From assembly GCA_050633705.1 (NCBI GenBank), contig JBOEGZ010000007.1, forward strand, positions 1 to 64,000: a stretch of 64,000 bases of DNA, in the 5' to 3' direction. Below the pieces are notes generated by a model. The model saw nothing but the letters and a program-made list of their open reading frames with translations. It did not search any database and was not told the DNA's origin. Position numbers and translations under genes: made by a program. Origin of the DNA: JAJFHI01 sp050633705 (lineage in GTDB: Bacteria > Pseudomonadota > Alphaproteobacteria > Rhizobiales > Hyphomicrobiaceae). Each line of letters begins with the position of its first letter. Position 1 is the stretch's first letter. Positions 43,921 to 53,730 of the stretch are shown here, piece by piece.

Positions 43921-46026
43921 TCATTTCGCGTTCTTTCTGAATTCTGAAACCGTGAGACCAAATGTTTTTGGCACGTCTTTGGGAGCAACTGGCCGAGAGA
44001 ACAAGTAACCTTGGAATTCTTTAACACCCTCTGTAATTGAAGTTTCCAGCTGTGAACTACCTTCGACGCCTTCCGCGACGGTCGTAATATTGAGGCTGGA
44101 ACCAAGTCCTGCTATTGCGCGAAATATGGAACGGGATTTGTTGTAATCTTTCACGTTGCAAACGAAGGACCGGTCAATCTTGAGTTTGTCGAATTCTATC
44201 GAGTTGAGATAACTCAGTGACGAATAGCCTGTGCCGAAGTCGTCGAGAGCAAAGCGAACACCAGCTGCTTTTAGAATATTCAGAGTTTTCTCGACGCTGT
44301 CATTGTCTTTTATAAGCAAAGATTCTGTTATTTCCAGAATCAACCGCGAGGGATCCAGGCCAGTGTCAGAAAGTATGTTGAGTACTATTTCAGCAAAGTT
44401 TCCGGTGCGAAATTGAATAACAGAGACATTTACAGATATGGAAATATTTTCAGGCCACTTCATTGCCTCTTCGCAAGAGGCGCGCAGCGTCCATTCACCG
44501 ATGGGGGTAATCAATCCACTTTCTTCTGCGGCTGCAATGAGAACACCTGTTTCAATCGGACCTTTAGAACTGTGGTCCCATCGCAGGAGAGCTTCAAAGC
44601 TTGTTGGACGGTCTTCTTCCAGGCTCATTATCGGTTGATAAAGAATATGTAATTCGTCCAGCTCGATGGCCCGACGTAAGTCAAGGACGAGTTCAGCGCG
44701 TTGGCGCATTTCGATGTCCATGTCTTTTTCATAAAAGCGGAAAGTACCGCGTCTTTCTGACTTTGCACGATACAACGCGACGTCGGCGCTATACAAAAGT
44801 GTGCTACCGTCCACACCATCGAGTGGTGCAAGTGCAATGCCGACACTGGTTCCAATATTTACTGTGTGACCGTCGATATGGAAGGGTTTAGAAATTTCGG
44901 AAACAATATCCTTAGCTAGCTTGCCTGCACATGCCGGTCCATGTACGTCAGTTTGAATGATTGAAAATTCGTCTCCGCCAAGCCTGGCAACAATATCTGT
45001 TGTACCAATCAATTTTTTAAGGCGTTCAGCAACAGCCTGCAGGAGCTGATCGCCGATAGAGTGACCTTTTGTGTCGTTCACTGCTTTAAATCGATCCAAG
45101 TCGAGGTAATGGATAGCGACGATTTTCCCGTGCTCAGTTAGCGAACTAATCGATTTGAGGCTTGACTCAAATTTGGCTCTATTCGCAAGGCCAGTCAGAG
45201 GGTCATGGTGGGCCATATGCGCAATTAGATTTTGAACATTTTTCTTTTCAGTAATATCTACATGTGTTGATACAAAGCCGCCGTCAGCGAGCGGTGCTCC
45301 GCGAACTTCGAGTACTGTTCCATTTGGCCTAGTGCGTTCATAAACGTGCGGTTCATTAAGTCTGGCGCGACTAATACGTTTCTGCACCAGCTCTTCTATT
45401 TCACCTTCCCCATACTCACCACGCATGGCATTTGACCGTGTAATGGTTTCAAGTGTTGGGGTGCCGTTCTCAAATAGTTCGTCTGGAAGTTCTAGAATCT
45501 GTTTGTGCTTCTTGTTGCAAAAAATGAGTTTATGATTCTTGTCAAAGATCAACAAACCACCTGGAAAATGCTCTAGAGCCGATACTATAGAGTTGTTATT
45601 TTTCTGCAGCTTTAAGTACTGTTGGACCGAATCTGTGATGTTAATCTGGGCCATTAAATAACCGCGCTGTTCACCATTTTCATGCTTCCAGCAGAATATA
45701 TTGCAATCAACCCAATAAACATCGCCGTTAGGTTTTGTGTTATCGCAGACGGCCCGCCAGACACCTTGGGACCCAAGAGCAGAATTAATTTCAAGCGCAG
45801 ATTGTTCGAAGTTTCTTCCTCCAATCGACCATCCGCAGTCTTTGCCAATGATGGCTGATATGGAGCGATCGGAAATTTCGCAGAAACCTTCTGATGCGTA
45901 CAGTATATTGCCGTCCATATCGACGACAGCACATGCCGCGATCTTATCTAATACCCCGTCAAATACCCCAGTTGCTAAGGCGTTTTCTTTTGCCGTATCA
46001 AATTCAGCGCGTGATATTTTGTTCAT
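43921..46026 (-). CDS. PAS-PAS-GGDEF-EAL c-di-GMP turnover protein
   Basis: The 701-residue cytoplasmic protein has two PAS domains (about 20-135 and 150-265), a GGDEF domain (about 275-430, with DPLTGLANR and an intact GGDEF in ARLGGDEFSII) and an EAL domain (about 445-690, with FEALLRW, SVNVSVIQF, EITESLL, DDFGTGYSSLSYL, KIDRSFV and AEGVE). All main catalytic motifs are present, so it could make or break c-di-GMP depending on PAS signals. No membrane segment is visible. Its position beside flagellin B and two PilZ genes suggests a motility link. Confidence 0.9.
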   Translation of the reverse strand: MNKISRAEFDTAKENALATGVFDGVLDKIAACAVVDMDGNILYASEGFCEISDRSISAIIGKDCGWSIGGRNFEQSALEINSALGSQGVWRAVCDNTKPNGDVYWVDCNIFCWKHENGEQRGYLMAQINITDSVQQYLKLQKNNNSIVSALEHFPGGLLIFDKNHKLIFCNKKHKQILELPDELFENGTPTLETITRSNAMRGEYGEGEIEELVQKRISRARLNEPHVYERTRPNGTVLEVRGAPLADGGFVSTHVDITEKKNVQNLIAHMAHHDPLTGLANRAKFESSLKSISSLTEHGKIVAIHYLDLDRFKAVNDTKGHSIGDQLLQAVAERLKKLIGTTDIVARLGGDEFSIIQTDVHGPACAGKLAKDIVSEISKPFHIDGHTVNIGTSVGIALAPLDGVDGSTLLYSADVALYRAKSERRGTFRFYEKDMDIEMRQRAELVLDLRRAIELDELHILYQPIMSLEEDRPTSFEALLRWDHSSKGPIETGVLIAAAEESGLITPIGEWTLRASCEEAMKWPENISISVNVSVIQFRTGNFAEIVLNILSDTGLDPSRLILEITESLLIKDNDSVEKTLNILKAAGVRFALDDFGTGYSSLSYLNSIEFDKLKIDRSFVCNVKDYNKSRSIFRAIAGLGSSLNITTVAEGVEGSSQLETSITEGVKEFQGYLFSRPVAPKDVPKTFGLTVSEFRKNAK

Positions 46027-46791
46027 TGTGCTACCGATTAATTGAGCAGAAATAGTCGCGGACTAATTTCTTCAGCTGTTAATCGCCTGCAGAAAATTAA
46101 GCTTTGTAAACTTTTGACGCGGCGACTAAAAACAAAGTCCCATAAAGCAAAGTGTGCCTAACGAGGTTTGGCTATACACCCAAGAAATCATTTCTTTGAA
46201 ATTCAGCGGTTTGCCTAATAATGGCTGAATAGTGCTGTTGATATTTTAACAAGTACATCAGGAGTACAAGTTAGAAGGCTCTTTTGTTTCAAAAAAATTG
46301 AATTAAATTTTGAATTGATAAAGCGTTGGCCGAACGATGTGCGTGCAACCGTAATCGTAGGGTCTTCAAACTCAATTTGTTTTCGTTGATTTTTCAGAAA
46401 TTGGATCAAACTGGATATGGACAGAAATTGCTTTTTTCTGCACGAGATTGGAAGAAACTGACGTAGTTGCCGATTTTATTCGAAGGTATTGACAGAATTA
46501 ATTAAACAATAGCGGCAGTTTAGCATCTGTTGCCGATTCAACATTAGCGATTTTGCTCTCAAAATGCTGTGTTTGCTTTCTTTTCAATTGGGAATCACTC
46601 AAAGATTGGGGAGTTGAGAAGACTGCTGATGTAATGTTCAGCCAGTGCGCAAACTTTCTTTAGGTGAGTTACATCTTGGCGCACAGTGAAGCATGAAGCT
46701 TCGCCTAAGTCTCTTACGGCATGATGCCGTATGTCTTCTTCAAATATTGAAAAAGAATCCATTCTGTCAGGATGGATAACGGGGACATGTT
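46027..46791. other. Long AT-rich spacer upstream of flagellin B
   Basis: Over 760 bases with no supported gene. A 64-codon minus-strand frame at 46215-46409 has no ribosome site or recognisable sequence and is not called. The right end holds the flagellin B leader with its hairpins, and the promoter must be just upstream of it. Confidence 0.5.
46686..46730 (+). promoter_or_regulatory. Flagellin B leader hairpins (shared element)
   Basis: GTGAAGC (46686-46692) pairs with GCTTCGC (46698-46704) with one G-T pair and a 5-base loop; 11 bases later ACGGCAT and ATGCCGT (46716-46730) form a perfect 7-base inverted repeat around one G. The 13 bases GGCATGATGCCGT (46718-46730) are identical to those before flagellin A and end 61 bases before the ATG in both cases. 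A regulatory role through FlbT is inferred. Confidence 0.5.
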
Positions 46792-47712
46792 ATGGCAAGT
46801 ATTCATACAAATGTATCTGCAATGACGGCGCTGAACGCATTGGAAAATACCAATCAAAAGCTCGTTGAGACACAAAATCGCATTTCGTCCGGCTTGCGCG
46901 TTGCAACGGCCTCAGACAATTCAGCTTATTGGTCGATTGCTACAACCATGCGATCCGATAACGATGCTCTCTCAACTGTCGTTGACGCCTTGGGTCTTGG
47001 AGGCGCGACCGTTGACGTTACTTACGCTGCGCTGGAAACAACTGTCGATGTGGTCAGTGAACTTAAGGCGAAGCTTGTTGCTGCGCGTCAACCAGGTGTT
47101 GACCGATCTAAGATTCAAGCTGAAGTTGCAGAGCTTCAAAATCAGCTTGAAGGCATTACGTCTTCTGCTTCCTTCTCTGGCGAGAACTGGTTGTTTACGC
47201 CAACTGGTGTAACTGCAGAGGCAACAAAATCAATTGTGTCATCCTTTACGAGAAATGACACAGGAGTGTCGGTTCAAACAATTACTGTGGACGTGGCCGC
47301 TCTGAAACTTTACGACGTTGATAATGCCGATGGCATTCTTGATCAGGATCGAACAGGCGCTGGCAGCGGAGCCACATTTAAAATTTCAACGATGGACGTG
47401 TCTACTCTGACTGACAGTACGGCCGACCTCACGATACTTGATGACTATATTTCAGGAATAGATACGGCTTTACAATCAATTACGAGTTCAACCGCTTCGC
47501 TTGGTTCGGTGGCAACAAGAATAGAAATGCAGCAAGATTTCGTATCTGCGTTAATGGATAGTATCCAAAAAGGAATTTCGCAGCTTGTTGACGCAGATAT
47601 GAACGAAGAGTCGACCCGGTTGCAAGCATTGCAAGTTCAGCAACAGTTAGGTGTTCAATCACTTTCAATAGCGAACCAGTCAGCACAATCTATTCTATCA
47701 CTCTTCCAGTAA
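46792..47712 (+). CDS. Flagellin B (filament subunit)
   Basis: The 306-residue protein is a paralogue of flagellin A with the same ends (MASIHTNVSAMTALNALENTNQ; TQNRISSGLRVATASDNSAYWSIATTMRSDNDALSTV; EESTRLQALQVQQQLGVQSLSIANQSAQSILSLF) and a different centre (about 140-215). It is monocistronic, about 13 kb from flagellin A and next to c-di-GMP and signalling genes, so it may be expressed under different conditions. A GGGGACA ribosome site precedes the ATG. No strong terminator was found after it. Confidence 0.95.
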   Translation: MASIHTNVSAMTALNALENTNQKLVETQNRISSGLRVATASDNSAYWSIATTMRSDNDALSTVVDALGLGGATVDVTYAALETTVDVVSELKAKLVAARQPGVDRSKIQAEVAELQNQLEGITSSASFSGENWLFTPTGVTAEATKSIVSSFTRNDTGVSVQTITVDVAALKLYDVDNADGILDQDRTGAGSGATFKISTMDVSTLTDSTADLTILDDYISGIDTALQSITSSTASLGSVATRIEMQQDFVSALMDSIQKGISQLVDADMNEESTRLQALQVQQQLGVQSLSIANQSAQSILSLFQ

Positions 47713-47995
47713 GTGAAAATATTGCGGACTATGCTTTCGTGAATTGATCTTTGTCACAACGGCTATGCCGCAATTGCTAGAAATTCTGGACCAAGATTAG
47801 GCGTCTTTCGCGTAGAAAAATTTCATGTTTGCGAGGGACAGTTTTGACCGTTGGACCTATACCCTGAAATTTCCTCCAAAATGAGTAGAGGCCGCTTCTC
47901 CTTGAGCGAGAGACGGGTGCCAACCGAGCGGCGAATGAGATTTGCTGAATTATTTCGGAACTACAGAGATAAATAGGATCACCTAAAAATTTCGT

Positions 47996-49057
47996 TCATT
48001 GTAGTAAAAGCGGAAAAGTGATTACAGCAGTCATCCCGAATGGTTGTGTTGGTTGAAACTGAACGGATCCACCATTTTCGCGCAGTAGCCATAGCGCAAT
48101 ATTCGTTCCGAGAATTTGGTCGTTTTTGTCAACAAAGTCGAGGTCTTTCAAGATTTTCGAAAGAGTCTCAATATCATTCCATGATCCATTATCTGAAATT
48201 TGTATAACAACGTCGCGACCGGAGCGATTGGCCGAAACATTGATCGACGGACTTTGCACGTCACTTGTCGCCAGTAGTGAATTGGCGAAAAGTTGTGATA
48301 ATGCGGCGGCAAGAAGCTCCCCGTCAGCTTTGATCGACAGACTATCGTTGCAATCAATCTCAATATCTTCGACGTCTAGGTCTCGTTGCTTGAGTTGGTT
48401 CAGAGCGTTCTTGCAACATTCGCCGAGGTTAGCTGTCCCGTTATCTATAAAGTCTCGTTTGAAGGAAAACGCAGATGTGACTTGATCGATTGATTTGCGA
48501 AGACGTGAAATCTCCTCGAACATCACATTTGCAGAGTCGTGATTGTTGCAATGTTGATTTAGAGTTGATTCGACCCGGCGCTGGCCTGAAGTGGCTTGCA
48601 GTAGCGATGCTGCAGCGAGTTCTGCGCGAACTATAGAGAGCTGAAGATTGTTCTCAACTTCTTGAAAGCCAACAGGTGGTGCAGGGATTTTTTTTTGTGC
48701 AACGCATTCACGGATCAGATCCGTAAGCTTGTCATGCATCATTGGAAGCTGAATTACATAATCGATATTACTTTCGTTGACGTGCTTGCATAAAGCTTCG
48801 AAGTCTGTGTCTGAAACTGCAAGAATTCTTGCAACGTTGGGCCATTGAGCTGCCACAGCTTTTAAAAGTTGGCTTGCATTGACGTTCGACATGCGCTCGT
48901 CTGTGATCACCGCATCTACTTCACCTTCAAAATTTTCGAGAAATTTGAGTGTATCGTGCCCGCAGACGAAGTTGAAAAATTGGAATGAGCCATCGATCAA
49001 TGTCCGCATGCTAGAACATGCGCGTGTATCACCACCGACATATACTATTGCGCCCAT
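47996..49057 (-). CDS. Receiver-HATPase protein lacking an evident H-box
   Basis: The 353-residue protein has an N-terminal receiver domain (about 1-120, acceptor D53 in AVITDERM) and a C-terminal GHKL ATPase domain (about 235-350) with N-box SQLFANSLLATSD, D-box ISDNGS and a G-box LGTNIALWLLRENGG. The linking helix (about 125-220) lacks the usual HExxxP phosphorylation motif. It therefore may be an ATP-binding output module gated by phosphorylation of D53 rather than a normal histidine kinase. It stands alone, 283 bases from flagellin B and convergent with it; its partner is unknown. Confidence 0.72.
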   Translation of the reverse strand: MGAIVYVGGDTRACSSMRTLIDGSFQFFNFVCGHDTLKFLENFEGEVDAVITDERMSNVNASQLLKAVAAQWPNVARILAVSDTDFEALCKHVNESNIDYVIQLPMMHDKLTDLIRECVAQKKIPAPPVGFQEVENNLQLSIVRAELAAASLLQATSGQRRVESTLNQHCNNHDSANVMFEEISRLRKSIDQVTSAFSFKRDFIDNGTANLGECCKNALNQLKQRDLDVEDIEIDCNDSLSIKADGELLAAALSQLFANSLLATSDVQSPSINVSANRSGRDVVIQISDNGSWNDIETLSKILKDLDFVDKNDQILGTNIALWLLRENGGSVQFQPTQPFGMTAVITFPLLLQ

Positions 49058-49680
49058 CAGTAAATTTCTCTAGCCCTGTTTCAGTTGGGTATAATTTTCG
49101 CAAACGAGTTCCACGTTTTATTGCCAAACAACTCAATTGCGTAAATTTAATTATCGAGCAACTCTATTGTGTAGTTATGATTTTAGATGCTCGAATACTC
49201 CGTACTATGTAATAAGCAGAAATAATTCAGGCAATCAAATATCAAGTCTATATTCTCTTCACTTCTTATTTATTAGTTGCTCGCGTGAGCCATATAGATC
49301 TTCAAATGTGCTTTAGATGACGAGATTTAAGCCATCTGCGTAAGCCAAGCACAAGCTAAACCATATATTTCTACACTAAGAGTGGCATTAAGTAGACTGT
49401 CAGGTGCTGTTTCACCTCAGCCAAATGAACGACCTTGCTTAAAAGTATAAGTGTTTCAATGCTCTGAGCTGGGCGATTGCAATTGTTGTTTTGAGTCTAA
49501 AAGAATTAGGGCCAAATCGCGATTATGGATGGCAGGATTAGCTGTTTTTGCTCTGAAGATGTAAATGTGGCGATTTTTGCAAAAATGGTTTCATTTGAGT
49601 TCCGGTCCTTGCGTAACAATTCTCACTAACGTTGGGATCAATCGTGCTGCGTATTCGATCGATTAATACCGGAGCACTTC
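49058..49680. other. AT-rich intergenic stretch
   Basis: No gene, RNA or repeat could be supported in these 623 bases. It separates two divergent genes and must contain both promoters, but none could be picked out. Confidence 0.5.
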
Positions 49681-51288
49681 ATGCGAAACCTACGATATGT
49701 CCCATTTGGTATCTTAGTCGCGTTTATACCGATCGGCATTTTGCTCACAAAACTGCTCCCATTTGGTGGTGGGCTTTTGGTAGGTTTCGGCTTGCTGGGT
49801 GCTGTTATTGGTGGTTACGACCTATTTCAGCGAAGTCACGCAGTATCGAGAAACTATCCGGTTATTGCTCGAATTCGGTTCCTATTTGAGGGTATTCGGC
49901 CAGAAATTCGCCAGTATTTTTTGGAAAGCGACCACGATGAGGTTCCATATTCGCGCGAGCAGCGCGCACTCGTCTATCGACGGTCTAAGGCAATAGAAGG
50001 TGTGCGCCCATTCGGCAGTTTAAAAAATATGCAGCAGGTCGGCCATGAATGGATAAATCATTCTATGGCGCCAACCCGAGTCGAGTGCAAAGATTTTCGG
50101 ATAGAGTTTGGAGCCGAGAGATGCAAGCAGCCTTATCAGAGTTCAGTGTTAAATATCTCGGGAATGTCCTATGGAGCACTTTCTCCCAATGCAATTGAGG
50201 CATTGAATAAAGGCGCCAAAGTTGGATCCTTCGCACATACGACCGGTGAAGGTTCCATATCGCGTTTTCATAGAAAACACTCCGGAGATTTAATCTGGCA
50301 GGTGGGGAGTGGATATTTTGGCTGCAGGGATGATCAAGGCGCTTTTGATCCTGAAAAATTCTCAATCCAGGCAAAATGTGACCAGGTCAAGATGGTTGAG
50401 GTCAAGCTGTCTCAAGGTGCGAAACCGGGTCATGGTGGAATTTTGCCTGGCAAAAAGGTGACCGAATTCATTTCTGAAGCGCGTGGTGTTCCAATCGGTG
50501 TCGACTGCATTAGTCCAACAAAGCACAGTGCTTTTTCAACGCCAGTCGAGCTTTTGGAATTTCTGGATGAACTTAGGCGCCTATCTGGCGGTAAGCCTAT
50601 TGGAATTAAACTTTGCATCGGACATCCTTGGGAATTCTTTGCCATAGCCAAGGCAATGCTCGAGACAGGCTTATCACCTGATTTTATCTCAGTTGATGGA
50701 TCGGAAGGCGGAACCGGTGCAGCACCTGTAGAATTTGCAGACAATATTGGAGCACCGTTGCGGGAAGGGCTGATGCTTGTCCACAATACGCTGGTAGGTT
50801 TGGGGCTGCGCGATAAAGTTAGGATCGTGGCAACTGGAAAAATTATCAGTGCCTTTGATATGGCGAGAGCATTTGCATTGGGAGCTGACACTTGCAACAT
50901 GGCGAGAGGTTTTATGTTCTCGATCGGTTGCATTCAGGCGCAAGCCTGTCATACCGATAGATGTCCTACCGGGGTTGCGTCGCAGGACCCTGGCCGCTAT
51001 CGCGCGTTGGACGTTACGACCAAACATATGCGGGTGGCGCAGTTTCATGCCAACACACTTGAAGCATTGAAAGGCGTTGTCGAGGCTTGTGGTTTGCACC
51101 ATACCTCGCAATTCACTCCGCAGCATTTGATGATAAGAATAAATAGTCGGGAAGTTCGGTCAGCTGCAAGTCAATACGATTGGATAGAACCTGGTGTCTT
51201 ACTTTCAGGAGAGAGTAAGCATCCCACATTCACAAGGTACTGGAATATGGCACGGTCAGAGACATTTGCATCGGTTGTTTCGGTATAG
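49681..51288 (+). CDS. Membrane-anchored FMN glutamate-synthase-family protein
   Basis: The 535-residue protein has two N-terminal hydrophobic helices (about 8-24 and 28-46) and then a glutamate-synthase central/FMN domain: SGMSYGALSPNAIEALNKGAK, GEGSISRFHRKHSGDLIWQVGSGYFG, KPGHGGILPGKKV, VDGSEGGTGAAP and a C-x5-C-x4-C cluster motif (CIQAQACHTDRC) for [3Fe-4S]. No glutaminase domain and no GltD partner is nearby, so it is not a regular GOGAT. Such stand-alone forms are common and poorly characterised. GGAG lies before the start. Substrate and partner are unknown. Confidence 0.85.
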   Translation: MRNLRYVPFGILVAFIPIGILLTKLLPFGGGLLVGFGLLGAVIGGYDLFQRSHAVSRNYPVIARIRFLFEGIRPEIRQYFLESDHDEVPYSREQRALVYRRSKAIEGVRPFGSLKNMQQVGHEWINHSMAPTRVECKDFRIEFGAERCKQPYQSSVLNISGMSYGALSPNAIEALNKGAKVGSFAHTTGEGSISRFHRKHSGDLIWQVGSGYFGCRDDQGAFDPEKFSIQAKCDQVKMVEVKLSQGAKPGHGGILPGKKVTEFISEARGVPIGVDCISPTKHSAFSTPVELLEFLDELRRLSGGKPIGIKLCIGHPWEFFAIAKAMLETGLSPDFISVDGSEGGTGAAPVEFADNIGAPLREGLMLVHNTLVGLGLRDKVRIVATGKIISAFDMARAFALGADTCNMARGFMFSIGCIQAQACHTDRCPTGVASQDPGRYRALDVTTKHMRVAQFHANTLEALKGVVEACGLHHTSQFTPQHLMIRINSREVRSAASQYDWIEPGVLLSGESKHPTFTRYWNMARSETFASVVSV

Positions 51289-52331
51289 TTTTTGATACTG
51301 AAATCGCGGTGTCTCGAAAATCCTCGCAACGATTTGAGATATTTTTTCTTGCTTGTCTTCCTCCTCTAGATTGTTGAGCCAAAAATTTTGTAGAGATTTT
51401 TAAACCCAACTCACACGCGTTGGCATCAATCTCATCCAGACTTGCTCAGGTAATGCCATGGGCAATCGACGCAACAATTTCTTCTATCGGACGCTCTATA
51501 GTGAAGTGATGAGTATTGAGCGCATCGTCACCGCCAATCAAAACAACCGCACGTCCATAAATCAGTGGTTCAGGCAGTACATCGATCTGGCCCAGCATCG
51601 CTCAATGTCTTCAGGTTTTCTTGCTCATTGCACATCTAGGTCTTCTGATTGCATAGGAGCGGGAGGCCAATTCACCACGGTAAGATCACGCTCACGGAGT
51701 GCGAATTGCAGGCGTCCACCGATCACGTTGATGAATTGTTCACAGGCTAATCGTTGTCCTTGATTAGTCGCAGGTAGAATTACCAGGCTTCTTGGTCCCA
51801 AAAAATAGGCGCCGTTTGCCCGAAAAAGAATCTCTATTCCGCACAATGAATTAATTTGAGGTTGTACTTTTGTACCAAGTGTTCGATATTTGGAGCAGGC
51901 CGACTAAGATTTGTAAGCATCGCGAGTTGGGCACAAGGTTTATCGTGATTCTATTAAATGCCTGTATTTGTTGGTTCGTAGGGATGCCAATGTTTCAGAT
52001 CATCTTTTTATATATTGGCACTCTAAACTTTGATTAACGATGGCATTGCTGTTCTGAATTCGTAATGCCAAAACACGCACTAGTTGCACTGCGTACAACC
52101 ATTAGTTGTGCACATTTTGAAGTGAATGTCAAATGATCATGTGTGGTGATGGATTTAGGGTTTTGAATTGCAGGTAACGGAAGGGGAAAATTTGATTTTT
52201 TTGAGCATATTTACACGGGCCTCAACCGGATCTGACGGGTCAGCCAAGCAGTTGCTTTATGGGTAAAAAATGTGGTGTTCGAAAAACATGATGCGAATTT
52301 AAAGAGAGCTTTTTCCTTCGTAGGATAAGAA
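51289..52331. other. Gene-poor stretch upstream of the PhyR-like gene
   Basis: About 1 kb with no gene that can be supported. A 73-codon minus-strand frame (51625-51846) has a protein-like composition but no ribosome site, no recognised family and frame breaks on its 3' side. It may hold remains of a lost gene; no repeat or RNA feature was seen. Confidence 0.45.
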
Positions 52332-53159
52332 ATGCGCTATGGCAGGGAATTTGTGGAATACTTACCAGCGCTTCGACGCTTCGCAAGAGCGCTTGCCGGT
52401 TGCCAAGAGGTTGGCGATTATCTCGTAATTTCTGTGCTGCGCCGCATTGGTCAATTGCGAACCGTTGGAGAAGTGAATTCAAAAGTTATTTTGTTCAATG
52501 TTTTGTGCAAGCTCTGGAAAGGCTCCGTTGGCGCGCGGATTCGAAATTCAATTACAGAGGCCGGCGCCGTCAACACAATTGACTATCGGTTTGGTCAATT
52601 GCCGCAACTCTCTCGACAAGCTTTTTTGCTTTTTGTGCTAGAAGATTTTAGTCAAGAAGATGCCGCGGAAGTTTTGCAGATTTCACCAGCTGAATTTGAC
52701 CGTGTTTTAGTTGAAGCTATGGCAGAGGTCTCGGCCCACATTGCAACCACCGTACTTATTATTGAAGACGAGTTTTCAGATACAGTTGACCTTGAGAAAA
52801 TTTTACACGACTTGGGGCACTCTGTCTTCAAAATGCCTTCGACACACGCGCAAGCCCTTTCTGTTATCGAGGACAAGAAGCCCGGATTGATTCTCGTTGA
52901 TATTGAAAACACTGTTTGCGGTAACAAGATGCTCGAAACCGTTGATGAAATTATAACAAAAGACATGAAGCCGATTGCCATTGTTGCTGCTTGCCGCAAA
53001 GCTCATTTGACAGATCTTCGACGTCAGCCCAACTTTTTAATTTTCAAACCATTTGAGCAGCGCGTTGTGCAGGGAGTGATCAACCAAGCGTTGTTTTTCC
53101 AGGATGTAGCAGGCCCTGTCTCTGACAAGCCTCAACAAGCACGAAGTATGTTGGGTTGA
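52332..53159 (+). CDS. PhyR-like response regulator (sigma-like domain plus receiver)
   Basis: The 275-residue protein combines an N-terminal EcfG-like sigma mimic (about 1-135: EYLPALRRFARALAGCQEVGDYLV; LPQLSRQAFLLFVLEDFSQEDAAEVLQIS) with a C-terminal receiver (about 140-258: E145/D146, acceptor D190 in LILVDIE, K239 in FLIFKPFE). In PhyR, phosphorylation frees the sigma-like part to capture NepR and release EcfG. The usual receiver segment VTAY is VAAC here (A219-C221), so the signalling Thr and Tyr are both missing, unlike typical PhyR. AGGAT precedes the ATG. Either a divergent PhyR or a paralogue with changed output. Confidence 0.82.
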   Translation: MRYGREFVEYLPALRRFARALAGCQEVGDYLVISVLRRIGQLRTVGEVNSKVILFNVLCKLWKGSVGARIRNSITEAGAVNTIDYRFGQLPQLSRQAFLLFVLEDFSQEDAAEVLQISPAEFDRVLVEAMAEVSAHIATTVLIIEDEFSDTVDLEKILHDLGHSVFKMPSTHAQALSVIEDKKPGLILVDIENTVCGNKMLETVDEIITKDMKPIAIVAACRKAHLTDLRRQPNFLIFKPFEQRVVQGVINQALFFQDVAGPVSDKPQQARSMLG

Positions 53160-53730
53160 TACAAGGTAAGTTGCCCATTTTGAGCTGGGCCTCGCAATTC
53201 GTCTAAGAGATGGTAGCGTTCAGCAGAAGAAAATTTCCAGTCAGGGCGTCCGAACTTTTTCAATTTACTTTCTGCTAACCATGTTTCTGTCGATTTTTAT
53301 TTAAATTTGAACTTTGTAGACCTCTGGCGTGTCTTACCTATCAAGACGTGAGTTGCGAGGTGGGCAGGCCCGTGAAAATGAAGTTGCTTTCCTCAAAACT
53401 CGCGATCAGAAAGAGCTGAAATAAGCGAAACTCTGGTACGTGAGCTCTGTTAAGCAGGGTATCGGCAATATGCCGACACGTTCAAATACTCGAACTGCCA
53501 TGTTTTTTTAGGCAGTCGCCAAGATGCTGACCTTGTCTATCGCACCCAAAATGATGGTTCGTCTGCGCGCGATCGCAGACGGTTGTAAGGCTGCGACATA
53601 TTCTGATTCCACCATTTTGGTCCACGAGTGTGATCGACCATTGTGCCAAGAAAATTACGAAGTCGGCGGAGAAATTCTCGCATGTTCGAATTGATTTAAG
53701 TTTGAATGTCGGCCTTAGGAGGCAAAGTTT
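53160..53730. other. Intergenic stretch with one weak small ORF
   Basis: Mostly featureless. A 56-codon plus-strand frame at 53524-53694 ends LVHECDRPLCQENYEVGGEILACSN (H and four Cys overall), which could be a tiny metal-binding protein, but the ribosome site is poor and no family is recognised. A 6-base hairpin (ACTGCC/GGCAGT) with a T-rich loop lies just before it, at about 53495-53517. Confidence 0.3.

Noticed and set aside
46215..46409. 64-codon minus-strand frame upstream of flagellin B
   Set aside because: AT-rich DNA, no ribosome site, no recognised sequence features.
51446..51846. Apparent pair of minus-strand coding segments suggesting a lost gene
   Set aside because: On re-reading, the second segment is out of frame after about 23 codons and no family could be identified; only the 73-codon frame is left and it is unsupported.
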